DNA of 64,000 nucleotides from Streptococcus thoraltensis DSM 12221 (GCF_000380145.1 NZ_KB904586.1:97936-161935); one strand, 5' to 3'. Counted from the first letter of the stretch, positions 34,895 to 43,850 are shown. A program made the numbers and translations. The notes: a model not told the origin generated them from the letters alone.

Positions 34895-35578
34895 TTATAA
34901 ACGGTTTATGTCGGGAACAATACCAAGCAGTGTTAATTTCATTTGTTCCTCAACATCTTCTGGACTTTTAATGCGATCATCTAGTACTTCAAGAAGTAAG
35001 ATAGCAATAGTAGACAAGAACAAACCAACAACAAAACCTAGTAAAATATTTCGTTTTGTATTTGGTGTAGAAGGTGAGTTAGCCGGTTTAGCAGCTTCAA
35101 GAGTTGTCACATCTTCAACATTGGTTACTGCCTTAATTTTTTCTGAGGCTACTTCACGCAATGAGTTGGCAATATCGCTAGCTGCTCCAGCATTTTCATC
35201 CATAACATTGATAGAAATAACACGTGTTTCGTTTGGAATAGTTACGGAAACCTTTGAAGATAACTTTGACGGTGTCATTGCTAATCCTTCTTTTTCAATG
35301 ACTTGAGTTAGCACATCTTCAGAAGTAATAATTTCCTTATAGTCATTAACCAAGTAACCACCTGCCTGGATATCTTGTACAGTCAAGTTATCTGTGCCTG
35401 ATGATTGATTGACAACATAAAGCCGCGTTGTAGATTTGTATTCAGGTGTAATAATAAACAAACTGATTAGTAACCCGATAGCAGCACCAATCAAAGCAAT
35501 TAATAAGATAAGAAATTTACGACTCCATAATTTCTTTAATAATTGTAAAATATCGATTTCTAAAGTAGATGTTTGCAT
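34895..35578 (-). CDS. cpsC: Polysaccharide co-polymerase/chain-length regulator CpsC (Wzz type)
   Basis: 227 residues with two membrane helices, one at 18-38 (FLILLIALIGAAIGLLISLF) and one near 185-205. The intervening extracytoplasmic region ends with 'AKPANSPSTPNTKRN', the Pro-rich segment that precedes TM2 in Wzz proteins. The cytoplasmic tail binds and activates the CpsD kinase. The gene stands 16 bp before cpsD and shares the operon. The order cpsA-cpsB-cpsC-cpsD is that of pneumococcal and S. agalactiae capsule loci. Confidence 0.93.
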   Translation of the reverse strand: MQTSTLEIDILQLLKKLWSRKFLILLIALIGAAIGLLISLFIITPEYKSTTRLYVVNQSSGTDNLTVQDIQAGGYLVNDYKEIITSEDVLTQVIEKEGLAMTPSKLSSKVSVTIPNETRVISINVMDENAGAASDIANSLREVASEKIKAVTNVEDVTTLEAAKPANSPSTPNTKRNILLGFVVGLFLSTIAILLLEVLDDRIKSPEDVEEQMKLTLLGIVPDINRL

Positions 35579-35599
35579 TTTTTCTCCTCGGCCTTTAAA

Positions 35600-36322
35600 T
35601 TATTGGCCAATAATTATTTTGGGGGTATCATAAAACAATTCATGTGCTTTTGCACGACCTTTTTTAGAACGTACTATTTTGTACGCTTCAGCCATAAAAG
35701 GTGGTCTGCTATGTAGGTTATGCATGTCACTAGCGATACAATCTATTAGATTGTTTTCCAAGAAAAAGATGCCACGTTTTTTAAAGACTTTTTCTTTATC
35801 GCCAAACAATTTTGGTTTTAAAATATGATTGCTATTTACTTGCGTATAGCATCCCATATTTTGTAGTTCTTTAACTCTTTCGATATTAAATTCTAGAGCA
35901 TTGTAGCGTTCAATATGTGCAACTAATGGTGTCAATCCCAATCTTAATACTTGGGAAACCCCAGTTTGGATTTCTTTCCAAGCTGTCGACATACTAAATT
36001 CAAGTAAAATGAATCTCTGATTGTTATAAGTTGGTACTAATTTTTTTTCAAGTTTATTAATTAGACTTGGTGTGTAGTATAGTTCGCCTCCGTATAACAA
36101 TTCTAAACCTGAATACTGTTTTTCTGCTGCTTCTTTTACGATTTGAAAGTTTTTTAGGATGACTTCTTCTGGTGTTTCGAACATTCCTTTTCGTCTATGG
36201 GATGTTGCTACAATGGTTCTAACACCTTGACGATAGCTCTCACCTATCAGAGATAGACTTTCCTCAAGGCTTTTAGGACCATCATCAACTTCAAATACAA
36301 TATGTGAGTGTAAGTCAATCAT
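35600..36322 (-). CDS. cpsB: Manganese-dependent tyrosine phosphatase CpsB
   Basis: 240 residues, PHP fold. The metal ligands appear in MIDLHSHIVFEVDDGPKS at the N-terminus and in 'TIVATSHRRKG', 'LVAHIERYNAL' and 'CIASDMHNLHSRPP'. It removes phosphate from the Tyr cluster of CpsD. The gene lies one base after the cpsA stop, so expression is coupled. 'VATSHRRKG' has Arg after the His where some homologues have HH, which I note but cannot interpret. Confidence 0.93.
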   Translation of the reverse strand: MIDLHSHIVFEVDDGPKSLEESLSLIGESYRQGVRTIVATSHRRKGMFETPEEVILKNFQIVKEAAEKQYSGLELLYGGELYYTPSLINKLEKKLVPTYNNQRFILLEFSMSTAWKEIQTGVSQVLRLGLTPLVAHIERYNALEFNIERVKELQNMGCYTQVNSNHILKPKLFGDKEKVFKKRGIFFLENNLIDCIASDMHNLHSRPPFMAEAYKIVRSKKGRAKAHELFYDTPKIIIGQ

Positions 36323-36323
36323 T

Positions 36324-37784
36324 TCATTGCCCCTCCATCACTTGCTCGATATTTTCTTTGGCTTTCTTAACACTTTCTTCATCTAAAGAATACATGTATA
36401 GTTGTGAACCTGGCATTGCATAGGAAGGAAGTTGACCGGTTGAGCCTGTTCCAGTTACATCTTGTGATGTCACCATGAAGTGCCCTCTATTTTCTAGTTG
36501 TTTATTAGCGATGTCCATAAGGACACTTGTCGGTACATTCGTTTGTACTGAATCACCAATTCCATTTAGAACACTTGAAAAATTAGTAATCGTTTTAAAA
36601 GTTGTTAGTTTATCAATAATGGCTGCAATTACTTTTTCTTGATTTTTACCGCGGTCATTGTCTCCTCCCTCAAGGCTGTAACGTTCTCTAGCAAAAATTA
36701 AAGCCTTCTTAGAATCAAGAGAAATTTTTCCTATCGGAAAATCATAACCCTGACTGGTAAATGCCTGATCATTTACGACTTCTACGCCACCAAGTTGATC
36801 AATCAAATTCATAAATGAGGTAAAGTTGATTCGTGCGTAGTAATCAATGTTGATGCCGTACAGATTTTCCAACGTTTTTTCAGATGTTTCAACGCCATAA
36901 AGGCCTGCATGTGTCAGTTTATCATATTGATTGCCACCACCATCAGGAATTTTGACATAGGAATCACGAGGAGTTGTCGTCAAAAGAACCTTTTTGGTTT
37001 TTAGGTTAATGGTCATGATGATATTGACGTCTGATCTTGATACGTTCGTGATTGGTCCGTAAGTATCAATACCACTAACGTAAATATTTAAAACATCTTC
37101 GTTTTGCGGTTTACTCTGTTTTTCAGTTTCTTTTCGTACGGTGTAAGTGTAGAGTGTTTTGACTTTATCTTTAAAAGCATCATTACCATCTTCTAATAAA
37201 GGGATATAGGCACTATTGATGACCATGGCTTTATTAGGATCAGACTTAATGCCTTCATAGGCTGTTTGGTAAGAATCAACCTTATTTAGAGGTAAGTCAA
37301 TCTTTTCCTTGTCCTTAATGTTTTTAATCAAGGTTTCAACATTTGATTTATCAATATCTGAAGGAGCATCAACTGTCTTAGCTTCAGAGATTGACTGGAT
37401 GTCACTATCTTTATTTACTACAACAGACATCTCAACTTCGGAATAAAATGATGACTCATTAATTCTCTTAGTAGCGTCAATGGTTGACTTGGTGACATAT
37501 AAGAATGACCCTGAAATCAAGGAAAGCAAAACCAAGACTACTGCTGTCGTTTTAAGAAGCTTCCTGATTAACACAAAAAAAGTAGCCAAGGCTAGAACAA
37601 TGACAAATCCAAGAACCATAAACCAGTTAAGCCCTCTAACATTCAAAATGTTATTAGACATGACAAGATAGGTTGTTGTCGCTGCGATAAGCGTAAATAG
37701 GCCAATTAGAAAACAATCAGCAATCCGCCAATGGTTGGCATTTGATCTCGAACGGTGTGATTTCGAGCGATGATGTTTAGACAT
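36324..37784 (-). CDS. cpsA: LytR-CpsA-Psr ligase CpsA
   Basis: 486 residues. A basic His/Ser/Arg-rich cytoplasmic start (SKHHRSKSHRSRSNAN) precedes three membrane helices (residues 25-105). An accessory domain follows, then the LCP catalytic domain with 'NIYVSGIDTYGP', 'RSDVNIIMTINLKTKKVLLTTTPRDSYV', 'DKLTHAGLYG' and 'ARERYSLEGGDNDRGKNQEKV'. LCP enzymes transfer the finished polymer from undecaprenyl diphosphate to peptidoglycan. It is the first gene of the operon; a promoter with a consensus -10 lies directly upstream. Confidence 0.94.
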   Translation of the reverse strand: MSKHHRSKSHRSRSNANHWRIADCFLIGLFTLIAATTTYLVMSNNILNVRGLNWFMVLGFVIVLALATFFVLIRKLLKTTAVVLVLLSLISGSFLYVTKSTIDATKRINESSFYSEVEMSVVVNKDSDIQSISEAKTVDAPSDIDKSNVETLIKNIKDKEKIDLPLNKVDSYQTAYEGIKSDPNKAMVINSAYIPLLEDGNDAFKDKVKTLYTYTVRKETEKQSKPQNEDVLNIYVSGIDTYGPITNVSRSDVNIIMTINLKTKKVLLTTTPRDSYVKIPDGGGNQYDKLTHAGLYGVETSEKTLENLYGINIDYYARINFTSFMNLIDQLGGVEVVNDQAFTSQGYDFPIGKISLDSKKALIFARERYSLEGGDNDRGKNQEKVIAAIIDKLTTFKTITNFSSVLNGIGDSVQTNVPTSVLMDIANKQLENRGHFMVTSQDVTGTGSTGQLPSYAMPGSQLYMYSLDEESVKKAKENIEQVMEGQ

Positions 37785-37812
37785 AAAAATTCTCCAAAAT
37801 TTGCTATTCTAT

Positions 37813-37841
37813 ATTATAGCGTATTTTATTCGAATAAACAA
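37813..37841 (-). promoter_or_regulatory. cpsA: Promoter of the polysaccharide operon
   Basis: On the minus strand -35 TTGTTT, exactly 17 bases, then -10 TATAAT (37818-37813). TTGGAG then stands before the cpsA ATG. A separate inverted repeat TTTGACA/TGTCAAA (37849-37875, 13-nt gap) lies just upstream of the -35 and could be an operator or the end structure of the uvrC transcript. Confidence 0.75.
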
Positions 37842-37898
37842 TTTTGTTTTGACAATCTTATCTGATATGTCAAATCCCTTAGACGTTTTTCTGATTTT

Positions 37899-39686
37899 TT
37901 ATTCCATATTTTCGGTATTTAGTTTGAGTTCAATGTTTTTGGCTACCTTTTCTGGTATTCCTAAAGATTTTAATTCTTCCAGACTAGCTTCCTTTATTTT
38001 TGTGATTGATTTGAAGTGTTTTAAGAGGATTTGCTTGCGTTTTGGTCCCAATCCTTCGATACCATCTAGCTTTGAGCTAAAGGAATTCTTGCTCCGTACT
38101 TGACGGTGAAAGGTAATAGCAAAGCGGTGCACTTCATCCTGAATGCGATGAAGTAAGAAAAACTCTTCTGAATTTCTTGGTAAATCAATGACTTCTAAGG
38201 GGTCACCAAACAGGAGCTCCTGTGTCTGGTGTTTATCATTTTTTTGCAAACCAGCAACAGGTATCGGCATATTGAGCTCGTTTTTAAGCACATCTTTAGC
38301 GATATTGACCTGTCCTTGACCACCATCAATGATAATCAAATCAGGTGCTGAAAGATTTTCCTTCTTCACGCGCTCATACCTACGACGGATAACTTCTCGC
38401 ATACTAGCATAGTCATCTGGACCATCAACTGTTTTAATCTTGTACTTTCGGTACTCTTTTTTATTTGGCTTACCATTTTCAAAGACTACCATGGCTGACA
38501 CCGGGCTAGTTCCCATGATATTGGAGTTATCAAATGCCTCGATGCGAACAGGCGTATCAATCCCCATAAGCCGACCTAGATTTTCAATAGCACCTTGGGT
38601 CTTTTTAATATCTTTTTCCAAGAGATTGAATTTTTGTTCCAAGCTGACGCGGGCATTTTTGATGGCTAGATTAACCAACTGCTTCTTCTCTCCACGCTGA
38701 GGTTTGATGACTTTACTTGGTACGATAGCTTTGACCAATTCCCCATCTATGTCTGATGGGATAAAGACCTCTTTAGGTAAGATATGTTTGGACTCTTGGT
38801 AAAATTGTCCCATGTAGGTTAGAAAATCTTCTTCTGGCTCATTATAATAAGGAAAGAGGTTGACGTCCCGTTGAATCAATTTTCCTTGACGAACAAAGAA
38901 AACCTGCACACACATCCAACCTTTTTCAGTATAATAACCAAAGATATCGCGATCTTGCATGTCCTGACTCATGACTCTTTGCTTGGTTCTAAGGGTTTGG
39001 ATGGCTGATAATAAGTCACGATATTCAGCTGCTTTTTCAAATTCCATGCGTTCAGCAAAGGTCTTCATTTTACTTTGCATTTCCTTAACCATTTTATCAT
39101 CGTGACCATTGAGGAAATTTTTGACATCTGTAATCAAACCATCCCAGTAGGACTTGTCCGTATGGCAGACGGTATGAGCATTGCATTGACCAATGTGGTA
39201 ATAAAAACAAACCTTATTAGCAGGATTTTTACACTTCTTGAAAGGAAACATGCGATCCAAGAGGCGCTTGATGTCATTCGCCGCATAGACATCAGGATAG
39301 GGACCGAAATAGAGACCGCCGTCCTTTTTATTAACCTGACGCGTGATGATTAGTCGAGGGTAGGTTTCATTGGTTATTTTGATAAAGGGGTAGGATTTAT
39401 CATCTTTAAGCCTGATATTGTACTTAGGCATGTTCTCTTGAATGAGGTTTATCTCAAGTAGCAATGCCTCGATATTTGATTCAGTAACGATAAATTCGAA
39501 GTCAGCGATTTCAGAAACCAGCATCTCTGTCTTAGTGTCGTGACTGCCACGAAAATAGCTACGCACTCTATTTCTGAGATTTTTAGCCTTTCCGACGTAA
39601 ATGATTTTGCCAGTTTTATCTTTATGGAGGTAGCAACCTGGGCTATTTGGCAACAACTCCAACTTGTTTTTAATCAGTTGATTCAT
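37899..39686 (-). CDS. uvrC: Excinuclease ABC subunit C
   Basis: 595 residues, the normal length. Makes both incisions around UvrB-marked DNA damage. In order: GIY-YIG nuclease (residues 15-95, '[25 protein letters not shown]'), the UvrB-binding UVR motif near 205 ('[17 protein letters not shown]'), the RNase H-like domain, and C-terminal helix-hairpin-helix pair ('[16 protein letters not shown]', '[11 protein letters not shown]'). The start fits the family exactly, yet an extended -10 ends only 6 bases before the ATG, so the mRNA is probably leaderless. It marks the right flank of the polysaccharide locus. Confidence 0.96.
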   Translation of the reverse strand: MNQLIKNKLELLPNSPGCYLHKDKTGKIIYVGKAKNLRNRVRSYFRGSHDTKTEMLVSEIADFEFIVTESNIEALLLEINLIQENMPKYNIRLKDDKSYPFIKITNETYPRLIITRQVNKKDGGLYFGPYPDVYAANDIKRLLDRMFPFKKCKNPANKVCFYYHIGQCNAHTVCHTDKSYWDGLITDVKNFLNGHDDKMVKEMQSKMKTFAERMEFEKAAEYRDLLSAIQTLRTKQRVMSQDMQDRDIFGYYTEKGWMCVQVFFVRQGKLIQRDVNLFPYYNEPEEDFLTYMGQFYQESKHILPKEVFIPSDIDGELVKAIVPSKVIKPQRGEKKQLVNLAIKNARVSLEQKFNLLEKDIKKTQGAIENLGRLMGIDTPVRIEAFDNSNIMGTSPVSAMVVFENGKPNKKEYRKYKIKTVDGPDDYASMREVIRRRYERVKKENLSAPDLIIIDGGQGQVNIAKDVLKNELNMPIPVAGLQKNDKHQTQELLFGDPLEVIDLPRNSEEFFLLHRIQDEVHRFAITFHRQVRSKNSFSSKLDGIEGLGPKRKQILLKHFKSITKIKEASLEELKSLGIPEKVAKNIELKLNTENME

Positions 39687-39692
39687 AACCTT

Positions 39693-39701
39693 ATTATACC
39701 A
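39693..39701 (-). promoter_or_regulatory. uvrC: Extended -10 promoter of uvrC placed 6 bases before the ATG
   Basis: TGGTATAAT on the minus strand, then AAGGTT, then ATG. Transcription would begin at or within a base or two of the start codon. Confidence 0.6.
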
Positions 39702-39769
39702 AAAGATGGCTTCATTTTTTGGTAAAAAATCTAGAATATACTATAGGAGTCATACTTGCTTTTTCAGAG

Positions 39770-40030
39770 GGTAAAAGTGCACACTGATGGTACGGTGGTA
39801 GTACCATGACACCTGTTAAAGCCAGAAAAGTGGCAATTCATTATCAGGCATTTGAGCAAAAGACTTAATCTTTCACTTCGGACAGGTAGGCTTAATTAAA
39901 AAGGCAGAACTCGTCATAATGATAATCAGTAAAATGGATTTCTCACTGTGTGTTCGATCACACATGGGCAAGAAACGTTGTAAAAAACAGGGACTTCTTA
40001 TCAAGGGTGACTCCAACAAATTTGATGGCT
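39770..40030 (-). pseudogene. ISL3-type transposase N-terminus, decayed
   Basis: Minus-strand reading pieces resemble the start of ISL3-family transposases: 'KFVGVTLDKKSLFF', 'THSEKS', then 'IKPTCPKCKIKSFAQMP' and 'ELPLFWLTGVMVL'. The last two fall where intact proteins have the CPxC zinc knuckle, IKYDFQKPS and IPLLD..G. Frameshifts interrupt it, the second half of the zinc finger is barely visible, and the DDE domain is absent. The rest of 39.7-40.1 kb holds no gene. Assignment is by remembered motifs. Confidence 0.4.
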
Positions 40031-40125
40031 CCATCCATCCTTCTCAATGACCTACATTTAATTATAAACTCAGAAATCCTAACGGGATGCTTTTTTCTTT
40101 GCTCAATTAATTATTGCCCAAACTT

Positions 40126-40347
40126 AAAGGCAGAGGTTTGAACTCTGTCTTAGAATGTAGCCCTTCTGAAACTTTGAGATTTCGGAACACCTCGCAGGAA
40201 GACGGATAATAATAAAACTCCCAAAAACGCTGTTATTTCAACCTTTTTGAGAGTTTATATTTTGGGCTATAAAGAAAAAAATGGAGAAAATATCCAAAAT
40301 AGATTTTTTCTTCAACCAGAGACAGAGGGCTTGACCTCTGTTTTTCT
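40126..40347. repeat. SPRITE-like element bracketed by duplicated hairpins, copy 2
   Basis: Left hairpin GCAGAGGTTTGAACTCTGTC (40130-40149) and right hairpin ACAGAGGGCTTGACCTCTGT (40322-40341), the latter with a plus-strand T-run. The 165 bp between them align with the copies at 15.3 and 47.1 kb (GGAAGACGGATAAT, TTTCAACCTTTTTGAGAGTTT, and the AAATATCCAAAATAGATTTT stem). It lies just past the HAD gene stop. Confidence 0.6.
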
Positions 40348-40350
40348 TGT

Positions 40351-41043
40351 TCATGGCAATAAAATCTTACGAATATCGTCATAGTTACTGACAACATAGT
40401 TTGGCTCTAACCCACTGTGATTAACGTGATGATTTGGATTATACCACATGGTGTCAATGCCGGCATTGTGTCCCCCTTGAATATCCGCTGTCAGACTATC
40501 ACCAATCATAAGGGCTTTGTCTTTGGTAAAACCTTTGATATGTCCGCCAATCCAATCGTAGAAGGCAAGGTCTGGCTTAGCTGTTCCAGCTTGCTCTGAG
40601 ATAAAAACATGATTAAAAAGAGGGCTGATGCTAGACCGTGACATCCGACCTTCTTGGATAGCTGTAATACCATTTGTTGCACCATAAAGCTCATAACCAG
40701 TCGCAATCAAATCTTCCAAGAGTTCATGGGCACCGAGGTAGGTTTGACCTTGTTGACTAATATGTTTTTCATAGAGCATTGCCATAGCTTCGCCATCAAC
40801 TTGATGACCGAAATGTTCAAACAATAGTGCAAAACGTGTTTTCACTAGGTCAGTCTTGGTGATTTTTTTAGCTTCCAAATCACGCCATAACCGTTGATTC
40901 ATAGGCTTGTAGTAAGCTTTATAACCATCAACATCCTCAACACCAAGCTCTAAAAGCATTTCCGTTAAAGCCGTCTCTTGCGCAGCCTCAAAGTCTAATA
41001 GTGTGTGATCAAGGTCGAATAGTAGAAATTTGTAATGAGTCAT
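40351..41043 (-). CDS. HAD-family phosphatase, YjjG/YfnB-type noncanonical pyrimidine nucleotidase
   Basis: 230 residues. Motif I is FDLDHTLLDF with the nucleophile Asp10 and acid Asp12. Motif II is in 'GATNGITAIQ', motif III/IV in 'SEQAGTAKPDLAFYDW' and 'ALMIGDSLTADIQGGHNAGIDTMWYNP'. The helical cap after motif I matches YjjG, which dephosphorylates modified pyrimidine nucleotides to keep them out of DNA. AAGGAG lies 5 bases before the ATG and a TATAAT some 20 bases further up. Confidence 0.88.
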   Translation of the reverse strand: MTHYKFLLFDLDHTLLDFEAAQETALTEMLLELGVEDVDGYKAYYKPMNQRLWRDLEAKKITKTDLVKTRFALLFEHFGHQVDGEAMAMLYEKHISQQGQTYLGAHELLEDLIATGYELYGATNGITAIQEGRMSRSSISPLFNHVFISEQAGTAKPDLAFYDWIGGHIKGFTKDKALMIGDSLTADIQGGHNAGIDTMWYNPNHHVNHSGLEPNYVVSNYDDIRKILLP

Positions 41044-41106
41044 CTTATCTCCTTTTGAGATATTATACCATACTGCAGCTCTTTGAAAAAATCATTAAGG
41101 GCATAG

Positions 41107-41137
41107 AAAAACCAAGATGCTAGACACCTTGGTTTTT
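41107..41137. terminator. Terminator between the aldo/keto reductase and HAD genes
   Basis: Perfect 10-bp stem AAAAACCAAG/CTTGGTTTTT with an 11-nt loop; A-run and T-run make it usable in both directions. Confidence 0.85.
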
Positions 41138-41145
41138 GATTATGT

Positions 41146-41982
41146 TTAGAAATTAGTCGTGTCTGGATCTTTTTGAGCTTTAACCCCTTCGATAGTATCC
41201 AAGATTGCAAGGTCTTCTGCTGATAACTCAAAATCAAAGATATTTAGGTTTGATTCGATATTTTTTGGCGTTACGGATTTTGGAAGTGGTAAGAAGCCTT
41301 TTTGCAAGCTCCAACGCAGAGCAACTTGTGCTACTGTTTTTCCATTTGCTTTGGCGATTTCTTTTGCGATTTCGTTCGAAAAGATTGTTCCAGTTCCAAG
41401 TGGGCTATAGGCTTCTAAAAGAATGTCATTGTCTTCACAAAATTTAACAAGCTCATCTTGTGGGCAACCCGGTGCTAGAAGAACTTGGTTGACATGTGGT
41501 TTGATTTCAGCTGTTTCAAGAAGGGCTTCGATATGGTGTTGCATAAAGTTTGACACACCGATAGCACGTACTTTCCCAGCTTTGTAAGCTTCTTCCATAG
41601 CTTTCCAAGCAGCAGCGTTTCCTTCTCTCCAATGGTCACGAATTGGTTTTGGATTTGGCCAGTGAATCAAGAGAAGATCAAGATATTCCACACCAAGTTT
41701 TTCAAGTGATTCATCAATAGATGCTTTCGCAAGTTCGTAGTCATGTTTGTCATTCCAAACTTTGGTTGTTAGGAAGATGTCTTCGCGAGCAAGGTCACTG
41801 TCAGCGATTGCCTTACCGACACTCACTTCATTACCATAAATTTGAGCTGTATCAACATGGTTGTAACCCACTTTAAGGGCATGTGATACACTGTTGTAAG
41901 CTTCTTCGCCATCAGAAATTTGCCACGTTCCAAATCCAATTTTGGGTATTTGAACGCCGTTAGAAAGTGTATAATTTTCCAT
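41146..41982 (-). CDS. Aldo/keto reductase (2,5-diketogluconate reductase-like)
   Basis: 278 residues, a (beta/alpha)8 NADPH-dependent carbonyl reductase of the AKR5 type. 'GYNHVDTAQIYGNEVSVGKAI' holds the catalytic Asp and Tyr, 'LTTKVWN' the Lys, and 'LDLLLIHWPNP' the His. 'PLPKSVTPKNIESNL' near the C-terminus binds the cofactor phosphate. It reduces small aldehydes and ketones; the natural substrate is unknown. AGGAGG is 6 bases before the ATG and a TATAAT is upstream. It is monocistronic, closed by the terminator at 41107-41137. Confidence 0.93.
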   Translation of the reverse strand: MENYTLSNGVQIPKIGFGTWQISDGEEAYNSVSHALKVGYNHVDTAQIYGNEVSVGKAIADSDLAREDIFLTTKVWNDKHDYELAKASIDESLEKLGVEYLDLLLIHWPNPKPIRDHWREGNAAAWKAMEEAYKAGKVRAIGVSNFMQHHIEALLETAEIKPHVNQVLLAPGCPQDELVKFCEDNDILLEAYSPLGTGTIFSNEIAKEIAKANGKTVAQVALRWSLQKGFLPLPKSVTPKNIESNLNIFDFELSAEDLAILDTIEGVKAQKDPDTTNF

Positions 41983-42039
41983 ATAATCCTCCTTGATGAC
42001 TTGTTGGTCATCTATATTATTATATCCTATTACTTGAGA

Positions 42040-42640
42040 GAATGTTTACTACGACTAACTTTTCTTTTTGCTTGATGTCATCATAAACATCTGTTCACTT
42101 GGTATCTGCTAGACTTTGTTTTTCCAACTTAGCCAGATGATGATGGGGAATCTATTACTATCGCTGTAATTCTTCGCCATCTGCTGAAATGCAGGCTATT
42201 GCAGGCACAATGACTCCGTAATCTTTGATTGATATGGCTACTGCTTATATATGGTATTGACAGGCAACGAATGGCATCAACTCTACCTACCTTATTTCTC
42301 GAAGATACCTACCATAATTTATCTAGTCAAAAAGCTCATTCAAGTTTTTTCATGCTGTATCAAAATCTTACTATTAGCGTTTGACTTTTCAATGTCATGG
42401 GATAAAAATTATTATCAGCCACTTGATGATTGCATTTATTTTACCTCAACTAATCGCACTTTTTCCCTGTTAAACGTTTCCTCACAGGTGATCTTGTGAT
42501 TAGTCCACTGAAGATTTTGGTAACACTCTTAGCAATAGCTTTTTTTGTGAAAACTAGACATGGAATCCACATCCTTTAGCAGCTTCACTATGTGGGTTTA
42601 GGGATATGGCACAAGTTTAGCAAAACTTTTCTATTGTTTT
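42040..42640 (+). pseudogene. Unassigned decayed region, possibly azlCD-like remnant
   Basis: No open gene lies in this 660-bp gap. The plus strand near 42510-42580 reads 'SPLKILVTLLAIAFFVKTRHG', and a stretch 100 bases earlier reads 'ISHLMIAFILPQLIALFP'. Both recall AzlD, the small partner of the branched-chain amino-acid exporter AzlC. Stops and frameshifts separate them and nothing before them is convincing AzlC. I call it decayed coding sequence of uncertain origin. Confidence 0.25.
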
Positions 42641-42647
42641 TCTTTCC

Positions 42648-43151
42648 TTAGTTGTCTAATCGTTGGCGTAACTTCTCAACGAAAAGATAGGCAGCTGGGC
42701 AAATAAGCGTGTTTTTCAAGGTAAGGTGGTTGATTTGATAGATGCGTTTGCGATCGGTATGTGGGAAGGCTGCGCAGGCTTTGGGTCTAGCATCATAAAC
42801 ATCACAGAGGTTATCAGAACCTAGAAATGGGCAAGGCATGGCTTTAAAAACCTTGTCACCATCTTCATCCACGCGCAGATAGGTCTGCTCAAAGGTTGAT
42901 AATTTCATGCGAAAGAGTTTTGACATGCGGGTAATATCAGCTTCTGTCAAATCTGGTCCTAAATCTTTACAACAGTTGGCACACTTGGTGCAATCAATCT
43001 CTTGAAAGACTTGTTCGTGAAGTTCTTTGCTGATTTTATCCAAATTTTTCGGCGGCTTTTTCTTGAGTTTCGCAAGAAATTTACGATGGACTTCTTGTTT
43101 TTGAAGGGCTAGTTGATGATAATGTTCAATATCGATTTGCTCTGTTATAAT
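42648..43151 (-). CDS. YkgJ-family cysteine-cluster protein
   Basis: About 167 residues. The signature 'CTKCANCCKDLGPDLTEADI' plus downstream 'PCPFLGSDNLCDVYDARPKACAAFPHT' gives the spaced cysteines of the YkgJ/UPF0153 family, thought to bind zinc or an Fe-S cluster; the function is unknown. The start is a problem. The frame has no ATG upstream of the domain, a TTG at 43190 lies before the promoter's own -10 box, and the site that fits (AGGAAATAAG) precedes ATT at 43151 and ATA at 43148. I place the start there as a rare non-AUG codon. Confidence 0.8.
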   Translation of the reverse strand: MITEQIDIEHYHQLALQKQEVHRKFLAKLKKKPPKNLDKISKELHEQVFQEIDCTKCANCCKDLGPDLTEADITRMSKLFRMKLSTFEQTYLRVDEDGDKVFKAMPCPFLGSDNLCDVYDARPKACAAFPHTDRKRIYQINHLTLKNTLICPAAYLFVEKLRQRLDN

Positions 43152-43178
43152 CTTATTTCCTAAATATTTATGAACCTT

Positions 43179-43187
43179 ATTATAACA
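43179..43187 (-). promoter_or_regulatory. Extended -10 promoter of the YkgJ-family gene
   Basis: TGTTATAAT on the minus strand. The region where a -35 would stand lies in the end of the RUP-like element, so the repeat insertion reaches into this promoter. Confidence 0.5.
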
Positions 43188-43194
43188 CAAGTTT

Positions 43195-43318
43195 TATAGT
43201 CTTTTGAATTAACTTTGGTACATGGCCACTTTCGACTTGCCCTACGCCTACTCAATGAAAATTAAGCACTGTCCACGTCTCAACTCCTTGTTCTGAAAGT
43301 TAATTCATTTGACTATAA
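43195..43318. repeat. RUP-like MITE with short BOX remnant, inverted
   Basis: Reads 'TATAGTCTTTTGAATTAACT' to 'GTTAATTCATTTGACTATA'. The BOX remnant 'CTACTCAATGAAAATTAA' sits at the usual internal position. It is the same size class as the copy at 12199-12322. Confidence 0.75.
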
Positions 43319-43439
43319 GGCAGTTGTAAAGAGTTTGATTTGTAAAATTAAGTTAGGTATAAAAACCCCTTGAGGTTAAGGATCAGATAAGCTACCACAT
43401 TTGTCTGAAAAGGACTAACATAGATGACTTTGTTCTAGT

Positions 43440-43850
43440 GGAAGCATCTGTCAAATAAAGCATTTCCACCCCATGATTGGAGGAGACCATTTTGAAATTG
43501 GAAATCCAGTTCAACTAATCAGGATGTTGATTGATTCTTCACCAACCTGAGTTCCCCTGAGCAGAGAGACTAAAAGCAGTATTCCAATGGGTAACTTAGC
43601 CGAAAGGAATTCTCTAGGCAAATGAGTCTTACTGAGGTTAGTCAGAGGATTTTTATCCGCTATAGCTGGTAGGAGAAATAGAACTTCTAGGAAATGTTTA
43701 GTTACCAACCATCCTATCAAGTTTTTCCGAATCGAATAACTGTGTTCAACTAGTTTGACAATTTAGAAAGTGTTAAAACTAAACCCTTCATCGCTTTAGG
43801 TACAATCATAACTACCTGTTTAACAGGTGAGTTAGATAGGGGTTATAAGT
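43440..43850 (-). pseudogene. Decayed ABC-transporter ATPase (MacB/LolD-like)
   Basis: Minus-strand pieces in the right order recall an ABC ATPase, each heavily mutated. 43766-43818 reads 'VVMIVPKAMKGLVLTLSKLS' where Walker A (IVGPSGSGKSTL) should be. 43590-43720 includes 'EVLFLLPAIADKNPL' like the Q-loop side 'NLLPALTALENV'. 43553-43597 reads 'KLPIGILLLVSLLRG' in the place of LSGGQQQRVAIARA. 43450-43490 reads 'VSSNHGVEMLYLTDAS' like the H-loop 'VTHDPEVAKYADR'. No permease part remains. Plausible but based on degenerate matches. Confidence 0.4.

Noticed and set aside
42251..42499. Plus-strand open frame of 82 codons in the 42 kb gap
   Set aside because: No ribosome site, and better protein-like stretches lie in other frames; treated as decayed sequence.
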